From positions 1 through 64,000 of the forward strand of contig NZ_JACJSD010000031.1 of assembly GCF_014697615.1 (NCBI RefSeq): a stretch of 64,000 bases of DNA, read 5' to 3'. The notes under the pieces were generated by a model. That model did not search any database. It saw only the letters and a list, made by a program, of their open reading frames with translations, and was not told where the DNA came from. Each line of letters starts with the position of its first letter. Within the stretch, counting starts at the first letter, position 1. Shown piece by piece: positions 1-9,050 of the stretch. The stretch comes from Nostoc sp. FACHB-280. GTDB taxonomy: Bacteria > Cyanobacteriota > Cyanobacteriia > Cyanobacteriales > Nostocaceae. The translations under genes were made by a program, and so were the position numbers.

Positions 1-1
1 G

Positions 2-103
2 TACCATCGTTTGAGTAAGGATTACGAACGTCTTCCTGAAATGAGTGAAGCTGCTATATATGCCGTTATGACTCGTATTATGTTACGTCGTCTAGCCGTC
101 TAA
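2..103 (+). CDS. Transposase, C-terminal fragment (IS5-like DDE), 5' end outside window
   Basis: An open frame enters from the window edge and ends at TAA 101-103, giving 33 residues that include YHRLSKDYERLPEMSEAAIY and then MTRIMLRRLA. This resembles the C-terminal end of cyanobacterial IS5-type DDE transposases, in which a YxRLxKDYE segment precedes the stop. The catalytic residues would lie outside the window, so intactness and the inverted repeats cannot be judged. The family call rests on remembered similarity of a short tail. Confidence 0.6.
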   Translation, partial: YHRLSKDYERLPEMSEAAIYAVMTRIMLRRLAV

Positions 104-198
104 AGATTTACTTTATAAATGGTCTCTCATCATTTTTTTCTTGCTCATCGTCACCGCGATGGGCTTTTTATTTAGGGACTGCAACTAAAAAGATATCC

Positions 199-282
199 CA
201 ATACGGTTCTTCTTGGGGCGAGAGGTCTATTTTATTAACTAACCGCAGAGAGATGAGAGCAATACTTAACTGAACCGTATTG
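199..282. repeat. 11-bp inverted repeat in the 104-422 intergenic gap
   Basis: CAATACGGTTC (199-209) is repeated inverted as GAACCGTATTG (272-282), 62 nt apart. It lies just downstream of the transposase tail and could be part of a decayed element or a weak hairpin. The rest of 104-422 is AT-rich, and I see no convincing gene there. Confidence 0.35.
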
Positions 283-422
283 AAATATATACTATAAATA
301 TGTAGGCAGAGAGTAGAGGAAAAAATAAAAATATCTTCTCTTGAAAATTGGAGATTTTGCTTATGATGTATTTGGTTGTATTTTAGGTTAGTTGTGGCTA
401 GTAAAAGTAAGGTAAATAGACA

Positions 423-650
423 ATGCAAAAAAGAGTAAAAGTCAAACCTAATTCTAAACAACAGAAAGTTAAAGAACAAGCAGATGGAAGTTTAACTGTA
501 TATTTAAAATCGCCGCCGATTGATGGGAAGGCGAATGAAGAATTAATTAAGGTTTTAGCTGATAAATTTGATGTACCGAAGTCTTATGTCAGCATTAAAT
601 CAGGTTTATCTTCTCGACAAAAGCTGATTGAAATTCAAACTGAGATTTAG
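423..650 (+). CDS. DUF167 (YggU) family protein
   Basis: A 75-residue protein with the hallmark DUF167 core: basic [11 protein letters not shown] start, then [18 protein letters not shown] and a closing [12 protein letters not shown] segment. The PxxGKAN(E/K)EL motif is the family signature. The family folds as a small alpha/beta domain; its biochemical function is unknown. The ATG is the only reasonable start and the length is typical (70-100 aa). It converges on the membrane protein that ends at 664, with only 13 bp between the stops. Confidence 0.85.
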   Translation: MQKRVKVKPNSKQQKVKEQADGSLTVYLKSPPIDGKANEELIKVLADKFDVPKSYVSIKSGLSSRQKLIEIQTEI

Positions 651-663
651 CATTCATACTATT

Positions 664-1602
664 TTAGTTATTGGTTTTGACTAAACGTTCGTCTAGCCAA
701 GCTAAAGCCGCACCGGATGTCTCAGCTAAGATGCTGATGAGACGATATAAAGCGATCGCACTAATCACGACAGCCGAGGGAAAACGATTCTGCAAAAGTG
801 CGATCGCTGTTGCTTCAAATACACCTATTCCTCCTGGCGCACCGGGAACTACTAGCCCTAGCAGCCAGGCAATACTAAAAGCTCCAAATAATAAAGGCAT
901 TTGGTTAATATTGATAGGGTAAATTGCCAACATAGTCAAAATAAACCCTAAACTACGCAGTCCTAAAAATCCGACTTCTCCTAACAAGGGACGAAAGGGA
1001 TAGCGTTCAAGATTGATAGTAACTTGTGACTGATTCCTATTAGGCGATTTTTTATTTTTTAATTTGTATAAAAAGCGAATTACTGGGTTTAAAAACAAAG
1101 GATGTATACCACAAAGTATGACAACTAAAATCACAAATTGTAATATTTGTATAGCTAAATTAGTCTGAGTTACAGCAAACTGGCTACCTAACATCACAAC
1201 AATTATTAAAGCGGCGGCGGCCATAAGTAATGGTTCTAATAACACACTAATGGTTGCTACGCCTCCAGAGACATTGGCATTTTTCGCAGCCATAATCCGC
1301 CCATAATAATGCCAAACATTACCCGGTAAATACTTGGCAATGTTAGTTTTCAAATAGGCTTGAATAAATGGAACAGATGGTACGGATTGATTTAAATCGC
1401 GTAAAACCCAAGTCCAAATCCAGCCAGCCCAAGTATGAGCTAATAAAGTTACCCCTGTGGCGATCGCTAAAATTGCCCATCCTGCTGCATCAATTTTGAT
1501 AGTCGTCACTCCAACCCAATTGTCTTTTAAGGCTTTGGCAACAAAAAACAGCGTCCCACCTAAAATTAACCAGCGTAAAAATTGCTTCATCACTTTGGTC
1601 AT
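664..1602 (-). CDS. Lysylphosphatidylglycerol synthase TM-region / YbhN-like (UPF0104) membrane protein
   Basis: A 312-residue polytopic inner-membrane protein with about 7-8 hydrophobic segments. Features typical of the family are the N-terminal FLRWLILGGTLFFVAKALK helix, a KTNIAKYLPGNVWHYYGR motif (K..nxfxPGrlG.. type) and, near the C-terminus, VVPGAPGGIGVFEATAIALL. The family covers the membrane half of MprF and stand-alone flippase-like proteins. No catalytic synthase domain is present, so it is a membrane-only member, possibly acting on lipid or glycan-lipid substrates. The substrate cannot be inferred. Start ATG at 1602. Confidence 0.8.
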   Translation of the reverse strand: MTKVMKQFLRWLILGGTLFFVAKALKDNWVGVTTIKIDAAGWAILAIATGVTLLAHTWAGWIWTWVLRDLNQSVPSVPFIQAYLKTNIAKYLPGNVWHYYGRIMAAKNANVSGGVATISVLLEPLLMAAAALIIVVMLGSQFAVTQTNLAIQILQFVILVVILCGIHPLFLNPVIRFLYKLKNKKSPNRNQSQVTINLERYPFRPLLGEVGFLGLRSLGFILTMLAIYPININQMPLLFGAFSIAWLLGLVVPGAPGGIGVFEATAIALLQNRFPSAVVISAIALYRLISILAETSGAALAWLDERLVKTNN

Positions 1603-2129
1603 TTATCTAGCTCAAGCAGCAAGGGATGAGTATCTCAAGTCTTATGGTACAACAGTTATACACCAAAACCTGGACTAAATTAATAATTGGATTTGATGTA
1701 CTTCAAGTAATTCTTTTAACAATTTTTGTCCATAACACTGATGTTTTGTAATGTTTTTACATTTATATATTGATTTTTGCTTATTGTTATTTTTAGACAA
1801 TCATTGGCTTATATCATTTTCTAATATTTAATATCTCTCTAAGGTAGGAATTAATTTTTATTTTTAAAACTTCCTAAATCAAAAATAAATTTATTATGTC
1901 TTTTCTAACCGCAAGACTTAAAATGCTTAATCTTATCTCTCCATAGTCAGATGTAATTATTACATTTTAGGTCAATATAATGTGACTTAAGCCAGATGTG
2001 AAATTTATTTTTCATTATTAGTATTGGTAATTGTTGGTCAAATAGTAGTCAACTAAAACAAGATTTTAACTTGCTTAATTAACTAGTTTAAAAGCAAATA
2101 AACTTGTTCATAGTTGCAAGGAGGTACTA
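1603..2129. other. AT-rich intergenic region upstream of the lipoprotein pair
   Basis: This 527-bp gap lies between divergent genes. It is AT-rich and has no convincing ORF or stable hairpin. It should contain both promoters, but no unambiguous -35/-10 pair could be singled out. A ribosome binding site AAGGAGG (about 2118-2124) precedes the ATG at 2130. Confidence 0.5.
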
Positions 2130-2645
2130 ATGAAAAAGTTGATGGCATTCTTGAAAAACCTCAGACTACGCCAAATTTTAACTGTATTTTTGGCAGGTAT
2201 GATTTTGGTAGTTAGTACTGCTTGTAGTAGCGGAGATGTTACAGGGGCAAATCCTCAAAACCCCGCAGTACAAGCTGGTGGTGCAAACAATCCTTATAAG
2301 AATGGTGGAGATAAATATACTAGAAATTTAAGCAATAACGCTTATTTACCTGCTAGTTCATTAATTGCTACAAATCCAGAATCAGAAATCCTCTACCCCG
2401 GTGCAGAAACCCCCCAAGGCAGAGTTGAGAAAGAAAAAGAATTACCAATAATTACAAAGGAAAACTTTCAAAAACCTGAACCTGGAAATTTAATTCAAAA
2501 TGAACCGAATTTAGGAAGTCGAGTACAAGACAGACTAGAAACTGTAAAAGAACAATTTCAAGATGCCAGCAGCTTCGTCAAGGAAAAAGCTGATGAAGCA
2601 AGTGCTAGACCTGAATTGCAAAAAAATCCGGCAGTAGGCAGATAA
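2130..2645 (+). CDS. Small lipoprotein, DUF6658-like, copy 1
   Basis: A 171-residue protein. An N-terminal basic/hydrophobic signal (FLKNLRLRQILTVFLAGMILVV) runs into STAC, a probable though non-canonical lipobox with Cys at about residue 32, followed by a hydrophilic disordered-looking chain rich in Asn, Pro, Glu and Lys. No catalytic domain is visible. It shares the N-terminal architecture (W/FLKN.R..Q/K.L.VFLAG) with the next gene, so the two look like a tandem duplication. An excellent SD (AAGGAGG) precedes the start. It is probably exported and membrane-anchored; function unknown. Confidence 0.75.
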   Translation: MKKLMAFLKNLRLRQILTVFLAGMILVVSTACSSGDVTGANPQNPAVQAGGANNPYKNGGDKYTRNLSNNAYLPASSLIATNPESEILYPGAETPQGRVEKEKELPIITKENFQKPEPGNLIQNEPNLGSRVQDRLETVKEQFQDASSFVKEKADEASARPELQKNPAVGR

Positions 2646-2744
2646 AATTTTTGCTTTGTTTTGGTGTTAGAGAGTAAATATTTGCAATCAAGTTTTATCG
2701 CCACAAACTTGTAACTGACTTACACAACCTCAAGGAGAAAATCT

Positions 2745-3314
2745 ATGCAAAGATTCATTGATTGGTTAAAGAATATTCGCCCTTTGAAAGTTTTAAGTGT
2801 GTTCTTAGCAGGTGTTTTTCTGATTTTGACACAAGCTTGCAACAGACCTAGTATTGCAGGTCAACCACCACAGCCCAGCGCCCAATCACCAAATACTGAG
2901 CGTTATGATCCCACAAAGGCTTATAATCTCAATTCTCCTGAAGGTGGGATGAATAACTTTAGTGATGTAGATCCGAGAGCGAAAAATTTTGAAAAAGCTG
3001 CTAAAAATAGAGCTGAAGATTTGAGCCGCAATGCCGAAAGAAATATTAATGAAAAAGGCATTGATAGCCCAGAACAATATGCTCGTAATTATCGCCAAGG
3101 TACCCCTTTACCGGAAAGAGTGAAAAACTTAGGTGAAGATATTGGTAGTTCTGCTCAAGGCACAGTCGAAGGTGTAGCGAAGGGAACTAAACGTGGTTTA
3201 GAAAATATCAAAGAAAACACCAGTAACGCGGCTCAGGACTTAAGCAGAAATGCCCAACGCACTGGCGAAGATGCTAGTGATGCAGTAAACCGGACATTAA
3301 GAAATGTTGACTAA
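2745..3314 (+). CDS. Small lipoprotein, DUF6658-like, copy 2
   Basis: A 189-residue paralogue of the upstream gene: signal segment FIDWLKNIRPLKVLSVFLAG followed by ILTQAC (possible lipidated Cys) and then a long polar chain. The C-terminal half is a low-complexity amphipathic region with recurring DLSRNAxR and ENIKENT-like stretches, which resembles stress/LEA-like helices. SD AAGGAG is about 9 nt before the ATG. The 99-bp gap to copy 1 makes cotranscription likely; a strong terminator follows. Confidence 0.75.
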   Translation: MQRFIDWLKNIRPLKVLSVFLAGVFLILTQACNRPSIAGQPPQPSAQSPNTERYDPTKAYNLNSPEGGMNNFSDVDPRAKNFEKAAKNRAEDLSRNAERNINEKGIDSPEQYARNYRQGTPLPERVKNLGEDIGSSAQGTVEGVAKGTKRGLENIKENTSNAAQDLSRNAQRTGEDASDAVNRTLRNVD

Positions 3315-3338
3315 AATTTAGTCAATTTCCAGTAATGA

Positions 3339-3387
3339 AGAAAAATAGAGGAGTTAGAGTAGTTATTTCTAACTCCTCTATTTTTCT
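3339..3387. terminator. Bidirectional terminator between convergent genes
   Basis: A perfect 20-bp inverted repeat: AGAAAAATAGAGGAGTTAGA (3339-3358), 9-nt loop, and its exact complement at 3368-3387. The A-rich/T-rich outer ends give a U-tract in both directions. It sits between the stop of the lipoprotein gene (3314) and the stop of larC (3400), so it can serve both transcripts. Confidence 0.9.
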
Positions 3388-3399
3388 TAGTAAATTATT

Positions 3400-4671
3400 T
3401 TACGAATACCAATGTTGCAGGGCTACTCTGTGAACTTCTCGCCAAGGCAGATTGTGTTGTCGGGCTAATGCAGCACAGTCTTCATATTCTGGTTGTACAT
3501 TGGTGATTGATTTATTTGGCGATGTTCCTTGCCATGCAACTTTGACACGTACCTTGCCATATTTTGTTTCTACTTGTTGAATTTCCCGTTGCAGGATGGC
3601 GCGTTGTTGGGTGGTGCGGCGAATACCTAAAGTGCTGGTTTCACGGAATAAAACTGCTTCACATTGGGTTAAATTATCTTGATGACAGATAACTGTTAAT
3701 AAGATACCAGGACGGGATTTTTTCATACCTATGGGTTGGGTGAAGACATCCACTGCACCTGCGGCAAATAAGGCTTCAAACACATAGCCAACTGCTTGGG
3801 GACTTAAGTCATCAATTTGAGTTTCGAGTACGGAGATGGTTTCTAAAAACGGGCTGATTTCTTGAAAATTGGGGACATCTGCCGGAAGGCTGGTGCTTTC
3901 ACCCAGCCACAGGCGTAGTATATTGGGAATAGGAAGATTGATAGTTCCCGCTCCCAATCCCACTTGTTTAAGTGTCATCGATGGCGGATTACCAAATTCT
4001 CTGACTAATGTAGTGGCGATCGCAGCTCCTGTTGGTGTTACCAGTTCCTTTTCAATGCCGTTACTGTAAACCGGGCAACTTCTCATTTCCCATAATTTCA
4101 ACACTGCTGGCACTGGTACCGCCATTTGACCATGTGCAGCCCGCACCGTACCGCCACCTGTTGGCAATGCCGCACAGTAAAGTAAGGGGAATCCTGAGCG
4201 ATCGCTATCAATGCCCAACCAATCTAAACCCAAACAAGTGCCGACAATATCTACAATCGCATCCACGGCACCGACTTCATGGAAGTGGACTTTTTCTGGC
4301 GCAACACCATGCACTGCCCCTTCCGCTACTGCTAATTGTTGGAATACTGCTAAACTCCAAGCTTCCGCCTGTGCTGGTAACTTTGCCTGACGAATCATCT
4401 GCTCAATTTCTGGCAGATGACGGCCATGATGGTGATGATGTTCGTGGTGATGGTGATCGTGATCATCCTCCACTAAATCCACATGAACCTTAGTTGCCTG
4501 TTGACCATTTTTTTGTACAAGTTCCGCCCGCAAATGGTACTCCTGAGCAATTCCTAAATCATTTAATTTTGTAACCAAATACTCTACAGGAACACCCAGA
4601 CTGACTAAGGCTCCCAGGCACATATCACCAGAAATTCCCGTTGGACATTGAAGATAAGCTATTTTACTCAT
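3400..4671 (-). CDS. larC: LarC-like nickel-pincer cofactor protein (DUF111)
   Basis: A 423-residue protein with the family start [17 protein letters not shown], the [15 protein letters not shown] motif and a C-terminal domain containing TQIDDLSPQ and [11 protein letters not shown]. In Lactiplantibacillus LarC is the CTP-dependent nickel insertase that completes the nickel-pincer nucleotide of lactate racemase. Residues about 70-85 form a histidine/aspartate-rich metal-binding loop ([17 protein letters not shown]). It is one uninterrupted ORF, unlike the frameshifted L. plantarum gene. No larA, larB or larE lies in the window. In cyanobacteria the client enzyme is not known. Confidence 0.88.
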   Translation of the reverse strand: MSKIAYLQCPTGISGDMCLGALVSLGVPVEYLVTKLNDLGIAQEYHLRAELVQKNGQQATKVHVDLVEDDHDHHHHEHHHHHGRHLPEIEQMIRQAKLPAQAEAWSLAVFQQLAVAEGAVHGVAPEKVHFHEVGAVDAIVDIVGTCLGLDWLGIDSDRSGFPLLYCAALPTGGGTVRAAHGQMAVPVPAVLKLWEMRSCPVYSNGIEKELVTPTGAAIATTLVREFGNPPSMTLKQVGLGAGTINLPIPNILRLWLGESTSLPADVPNFQEISPFLETISVLETQIDDLSPQAVGYVFEALFAAGAVDVFTQPIGMKKSRPGILLTVICHQDNLTQCEAVLFRETSTLGIRRTTQQRAILQREIQQVETKYGKVRVKVAWQGTSPNKSITNVQPEYEDCAALARQHNLPWREVHRVALQHWYS

Positions 4672-4769
4672 AGGGGTTAGTCAATAGTCACTTGTCATTA
4701 GTTATTATCCCCCTGCTTCCTTGTCTTCCTTGTCTCTATCGTCCCCCTTTCCCAAATCACCGTGTTTCT

Positions 4770-5429
4770 ATGGCAAAAATTTTCACAGTGCATCCGGATA
4801 ATCCCCAAAGCCGTCGAATAGAAGAGATAAAGTCTGCGCTCTCACATGGGGCGGTCATGCTTTACCCTACTGATACGGTCTATGCGATCGGTTGTGATTT
4901 AAATGCCAAGTCGGCGGTCGAAAGAGTGAGGAAAATCAAGCAGTTAGCGAATGATAAACCATTAACATTTTTGTGTCCTTCATTGTCAAATGTAGCGACT
5001 TATGCGTTTGTCAGCGATACAGCTTATAGATTAATGAAGCGGCTGATTCCCGGCCCTTACACATTTCTGCTCCCCGCTACTAAGTTAGTACCGCGACTGG
5101 TACAAAATCCTAAGCGGAAAACAACTGGGATTCGCGTACCAAATCATACTGTATGTCTGGCTTTGCTGGAAGCGTTAGAAAACCCGATTATTTCCACTTC
5201 AGCACATTTGCCAAGTCATGAGGCGGATAATGGGAAATTTAGCTCAGAAGGTGAACCGCAGCTATCACGGGTAGAGTTATTTGATTATCTGGATAACTTA
5301 GTAGATGTCATTGTAGACACTGGCGAAGAACCAACATATCAAGTATCGACAATTTTAGACTTGACGGGAGACGAACCAATGATTACAAGACGGGGGTTAG
5401 GTTGGGAAGCAGTAGCAGCTTGGGTTTAA
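4770..5429 (+). CDS. Sua5/YciO/YrdC family protein (L-threonylcarbamoyladenylate synthase-like)
   Basis: A 219-residue YrdC-domain protein. Core motifs visible are GAVMLYPTDTVYAIGCDL, KxxxxxKPLTFLC, IPGPYTFLLPAT and, at the end, TILDLTGDEPMITRRGLG. TsaC/Sua5 enzymes make threonylcarbamoyl-AMP for tRNA t6A37; the YciO branch has related but less certain activity. The SxSAHLP and RKTTGIRVP segments fit the YciO-like branch. I chose the ATG at 4770 (MAKIFTVHP) because the frame upstream is low-complexity and not conserved-looking. It is divergent from larC. Confidence 0.8.
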   Translation: MAKIFTVHPDNPQSRRIEEIKSALSHGAVMLYPTDTVYAIGCDLNAKSAVERVRKIKQLANDKPLTFLCPSLSNVATYAFVSDTAYRLMKRLIPGPYTFLLPATKLVPRLVQNPKRKTTGIRVPNHTVCLALLEALENPIISTSAHLPSHEADNGKFSSEGEPQLSRVELFDYLDNLVDVIVDTGEEPTYQVSTILDLTGDEPMITRRGLGWEAVAAWV

Positions 5430-5801
5430 GAAACATACTTCACAAACTGAAACTGCCGTTTCGCAAACCTAGGTTAAAAACGCTCCAGTTTGGGGATTGT
5501 CATACTGAATCATGGCTGGGAGTGGGTAGTCAGGATAGGAGTAAAAGTATATCTAGCAAGGATTTGCACCAATTGTGGACGCGATGCTTATATTTGTGTT
5601 GTCTGCAATTTGGTTACGGTGTCAAAAAGCGACACATTACTTTCACTGTAACTTTTTTAAATTTCCTACAGTCATATACATAAGCAGTGCTGGCAATGAA
5701 TCTTGTATGGATGAATACTTAATAACTTTCCAGACAAGAACGTTTTCAGATGCTATCTTTGCGTTGTAGTTACGGTGCTATACCCTACCCTAGGAAAATT
5801 C
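5430..5801. other. Intergenic region upstream of the HetZ-related gene
   Basis: About 370 bp with no convincing gene. It contains a short inverted repeat GTGTC-N7-GACAC (5619-5635) that could be an operator or chance. No clear NtcA-type GTA-N8-TAC site was seen on inspection. Confidence 0.4.
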
Positions 5802-7019
5802 ATGAAAGCTAACCTTGTAAATCTACCAACCTCCACACCCAATTTTGTTGTTAGCAATGTTGCTATTGAAGAATTCTCAGAGGCAGATACTTTAATACAA
5901 TTGCTGTGTCAGGAAATACAGGCGCAAGTCAAGGCAAGTTCTGGATGTGTAAAAGCTGTAGCGCAACGCATAGCGAAAGAAGTCAGACGAATTTGTGATA
6001 AAAGTTCCCGTATTCAAACATCTGGACAAGTTCAATCTTGGCAGCTAACTTTAGCAAAACATCGTTTGCACAAGTGTCTGCACTACTACCAACTGGGTTC
6101 TCGGCGAGGACGGGTAGAGTTACATAGTAGTTTAGGTGCGATGGTTTACCGTCATGTTATGCCATCCGGCTCAGAATACGGTTTTGATGCACGTTACAAT
6201 TTAATAGAAGATTTTCTCCAAGCTTTTTATATTGAGGCGATTAAAGCTTTCCGCCGGGAAAATGAATTGGCTGAAGATTATCAACCACGCACTCAGCTGC
6301 AATTAGCAGAATATATGGCATTTACAGAACAGTATGCCAAACGCCGGATTAATTTACCTGGTGGTAATAATCAACAGTTAATTATCTTACGCGCTCAAGG
6401 TTTTGCCCGTCGTCAGCCCCAAGAAACTCCTGTAGATATTGAAATGGCGGTAGAGTCGGCTAAGGGTGAAGATGCAGAATCTTACCAACGTAATCCAGCC
6501 GTGCAGCAAATCCGCTCTAAAATGGTGGCGCAAGGTCATGGTGATTTGTCGGAAGAATCAGAACGCGATCGCGTCATCTCCGAATTAGTAAAATATTTAG
6601 AATCTCAAGGTCAATCTGACTGTATTGACTACCTCAGCTTGAAGCTGCAAGACCTATCCGCACCCGAAATTGACCAAATTCTCGGTTTAACCAGCCGCCA
6701 GCGTGATTATCTGCAACAACGCTTTAAATATCATGTCGAAAAGTTCGCCAAGCAGCACCAATGGCAATTGGTTCATCAATGGTTAGGTGCGGGTTTAGAA
6801 CAAAAATTAGGTTTGTCTTCTCAGCAGTGGGAAACTTTTATTCAAGTACTTTCCCCCCAACAGCAACAAATTTTACAATTAAAAGCAGCCAGACATAGTG
6901 ATCAAGCGATCGCTAAAGCCTTAAAATGTACTCCCAAACAATTGCAAAAACGTTGGACTCATCTCCTAGAAATTGCTTGGTCTATCCGTAACGGTAATAG
7001 CGAAGTTCAAACTGGTTGA
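5802..7019 (+). CDS. HetZ-related protein (heterocyst differentiation family)
   Basis: About 405 residues. Family-typical segments are VAQRIAKEVRRICDKSSRIQTSGQV, RLHKCLHYYQLGSRRGRVELHSSLGAMVYRH, EDFLQAFYIEAIKAFRREN and LTSRQRDYLQQRFKYHVEKFA. The C-terminus has an HTH-like segment (LSPQQQQILQLKAARHSDQAIAKALKC) that looks sigma/LuxR-like. HetZ controls heterocyst commitment in Anabaena upstream of HetP and HetC. No patU-type gene follows, so this may be a paralogue rather than hetZ itself. A GTG at 5775 could extend it by 9 residues; the ATG at 5802 has AGGA six bases upstream. Confidence 0.8.
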   Translation: MKANLVNLPTSTPNFVVSNVAIEEFSEADTLIQLLCQEIQAQVKASSGCVKAVAQRIAKEVRRICDKSSRIQTSGQVQSWQLTLAKHRLHKCLHYYQLGSRRGRVELHSSLGAMVYRHVMPSGSEYGFDARYNLIEDFLQAFYIEAIKAFRRENELAEDYQPRTQLQLAEYMAFTEQYAKRRINLPGGNNQQLIILRAQGFARRQPQETPVDIEMAVESAKGEDAESYQRNPAVQQIRSKMVAQGHGDLSEESERDRVISELVKYLESQGQSDCIDYLSLKLQDLSAPEIDQILGLTSRQRDYLQQRFKYHVEKFAKQHQWQLVHQWLGAGLEQKLGLSSQQWETFIQVLSPQQQQILQLKAARHSDQAIAKALKCTPKQLQKRWTHLLEIAWSIRNGNSEVQTG

Positions 7020-7080
7020 GTTTCAACGCAGAGTATCGCTGAAGTCAACACACAGAACATAGAAGTTTTCTTCACCCAAA

Positions 7081-7108
7081 TTTATCTGCGTGTATCGGCG
7101 GTTAATTA
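7081..7108 (+). repeat. Dispersed ATCTGCG...GCGGTTAAT repeat, copy 1
   Basis: TTTATCTGCGTGTATCGGCG followed by GTTAATTA. Related copies are at 34937-34967 and 38240-38277. It is a short dispersed intergenic repeat of the type common in Nostoc-like genomes. Confidence 0.6.
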
Positions 7109-7265
7109 CTCTGAATCTCAACCATTTTTCACTACTTTTTTAGTACACAAGTACCAAAAATATCCCACTTTTTTCCCCTTTGAAAATTCATATTAAGTAA
7201 CTGTCTATATGTCCCTGCTTCCATGAAATTCTAGAATATATGGAAAATTGACGGAGGACTTGAGA

Positions 7266-7742
7266 ATGACTATGACTCAAGGCAAACGGGCAAATCAGGC
7301 AGGGCGCATTTTAGAAAGTAATGTAGACGCAATATTAACCGGACATAATTATTTTCAAATCGGAAATCATGTCACCAAAGAACATCTTTTAACTGCTCAT
7401 TTATTACCTAAACGCTACGCTAAACAAGTTTATATCGGCGCAGGTCTTTATAATACTTTGTTAAAAGTAGATTTTTTTGTTGTTGGTTTACCAAGCATAC
7501 CCACTGGATTAATTATTGAATGTAAATGGCAAGAAAGTGGCGGTTCTGTAGATGAAAAGTTTCCGTATTTGAGTATGAACATTCAAGAATATTATCCAGC
7601 CCCAACAATTGTGGTGATTGGTGGGGAAGGGATGCGTGAAGGTGCGATTCAATGGCTCAAACAGCAAGTTAACCTAAACCATAACTTACGCGGAGTTTAC
7701 AGCTTAGATAGGTTTATTGCCTGGGCTAACAAAAATTTTTAA
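7266..7742 (+). CDS. PD-(D/E)XK nuclease superfamily protein, putative restriction endonuclease
   Basis: About 158 residues. The core LLKVDFFVVGLPSIPTGLIIECKWQ contains a catalytic-type D followed by E-x-K, the signature of the PD-(D/E)XK nuclease fold. N-terminal GKRANQAGRILESNVDAIL resembles restriction-endonuclease-like helices. It faces a Dam-type adenine methylase and their stop codons overlap by 4 bp (7739-7742), which suggests a type II restriction-modification pair. Start uncertain: ATG 7266 or 7272, or a TTG at 7248. The SD-like GGAGGA (7252-7257) is 8 nt before the ATG at 7266. Confidence 0.7.
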   Translation: MTMTQGKRANQAGRILESNVDAILTGHNYFQIGNHVTKEHLLTAHLLPKRYAKQVYIGAGLYNTLLKVDFFVVGLPSIPTGLIIECKWQESGGSVDEKFPYLSMNIQEYYPAPTIVVIGGEGMREGAIQWLKQQVNLNHNLRGVYSLDRFIAWANKNF

Positions 7743-8572
7743 TAAGAAGTAATTAATAATTCGCTGATAATGCCTCGCTTTTTAGTATTAGAATTAATCG
7801 AGCGAGATGCAGCGATATCATAAATATTAAAACTGATTTCTGTGTATATTTCTCTGATAAATTCACAATCAGAATTACAGACCATCACCTTAACGCCGCG
7901 ATTTGCTAACTCAGCACAAACATTTCGCAACCGAATTTGGTCTTGTTCACCAAAAGAATTGCCATTATAACCAGTAAAATAACTAGTATTGCTAATAGGA
8001 TGATAAGGCGGATCACAAAATACAAAATCATCACTATTATTAGCATAATTCAGCACATTTATAAAATCTGCTTGCTTGATTTCCGATGATTTCAAAGCTT
8101 GAGATGCGGCTCTGAGTAAATCTTCCTGACAAATACTCGGATTTTTATAACTACCTAAAGGCACATTAAATTTACCTTGGGAATTAACCCGATATAAACC
8201 GTTGTAACAAGTTTTATTGAGATAAATTAACCGCGCCGCTTTTTCTAAATCATTATTACTTGTATGGGATCGGACACTATAATAATAATCTCGATTATGT
8301 TGGGCTTTATGCGCTTGTAATAAGCTAATTAAATCTTCTACTTGATCCCGGACGCAGCGATAAGTAGTAATGAGTTCAGCGTTAATATCTGTTAAGATGG
8401 CTGTGGTTGGTTGTAAATGAAAAAAAACCGCACCCCCACCTAAAAAGGGTTCATAGTAAGTCTGATAAAGCTTGGGAAAATAATTAATATATTGTTGAAT
8501 TAGCCGACTTTTACCCCCTGCCCATTTTAAAAAAGGACGTGGGCAAATTTCTGGAAGCATTTGAATAACCAT
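7739..8572 (-). CDS. Dam-family DNA adenine methyltransferase (D12 class)
   Basis: 277 residues. Motif order fits alpha-class N6-adenine methylases: FLKWAGGKSRL near residue 14 (AdoMet-binding motifs X/I region), YYEPFLGGGAVFFHL (motif I), ILTDIN, and the catalytic DPPYHPISNTSYF (motif IV, DPPY). The most likely target is GATC or a related site, as for Dam/DpnIIA enzymes and Anabaena DmtA. It could act alone or protect against the convergent nuclease. HIP1 sites contain GATC, so such an enzyme would modify a very large number of sites here. Confidence 0.88.
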   Translation of the reverse strand: MVIQMLPEICPRPFLKWAGGKSRLIQQYINYFPKLYQTYYEPFLGGGAVFFHLQPTTAILTDINAELITTYRCVRDQVEDLISLLQAHKAQHNRDYYYSVRSHTSNNDLEKAARLIYLNKTCYNGLYRVNSQGKFNVPLGSYKNPSICQEDLLRAASQALKSSEIKQADFINVLNYANNSDDFVFCDPPYHPISNTSYFTGYNGNSFGEQDQIRLRNVCAELANRGVKVMVCNSDCEFIREIYTEISFNIYDIAASRSINSNTKKRGIISELLITSY

Positions 8573-8734
8573 TGACTGATAAGTTCACTAATTTAAGCTA
8601 GTAAATATAACAAAATATCGCTAATGCAGCATATTCTATATTAAGTGAGTAATTTTCATCTGCATAGATTACAATTAGGTAGATAAAGCATATCAAAACA
8701 AACGTCAGTTCATAACAAGGCAGTTTAGATTTCC

Positions 8735-8941
8735 ATGTTTGACGGATTTTGGGATAACGTTTTTCGCTACCCCCGCTACTTAGTTACTATCCTCGTTGGG
8801 CTTCTGGTGAACACATTCGAGCCATTATTGCCCTTGTTAAAACGTCCAGTCACCTTAGTTGCTGTTGTCGGCTTATTACTGGGCGGTCTGGCTTTCGTGA
8901 CACTCACCCTCCGCGCTATGCTGGGTTTGGGTGCAGTTTAG
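8735..8941 (+). CDS. ycf33: DUF751 family protein (Ycf33)
   Basis: A 68-residue membrane protein with two predicted helices (YLVTILVGLLVNTFEPLLPL and LVAVVGLLLGGLAFVTLTL). Starting FWDNVFRYPRYLVTI, it matches DUF751/Ycf33, a family conserved in cyanobacteria and red-lineage plastids. Function unknown. It lies 109 bp upstream of rbfA on the same strand, so the two may be cotranscribed. Confidence 0.8.
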   Translation: MFDGFWDNVFRYPRYLVTILVGLLVNTFEPLLPLLKRPVTLVAVVGLLLGGLAFVTLTLRAMLGLGAV

Positions 8942-9050
8942 ACTGGGAAAGATGAGGGCTGCTGCTTTTGGTGTTGTTAGCATTGGGCAGAGTCCTTCCC
9001 AGATTTCCATTATTGATGTTTTATAACCTCTGTGAACAGGCAAAGATTTT

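Noticed and set aside
168-479. 103-residue minus-strand ORF after the transposase tail
   Set aside because: It is low-complexity and hydrophobic, with no family resemblance, and overlaps the DUF167 gene start; more likely spurious.
5402-5769. Two overlapping plus-strand ORFs in the gap before the HetZ-related gene
   Set aside because: They overlap the end of the YrdC gene or each other and have no family features; most likely chance.
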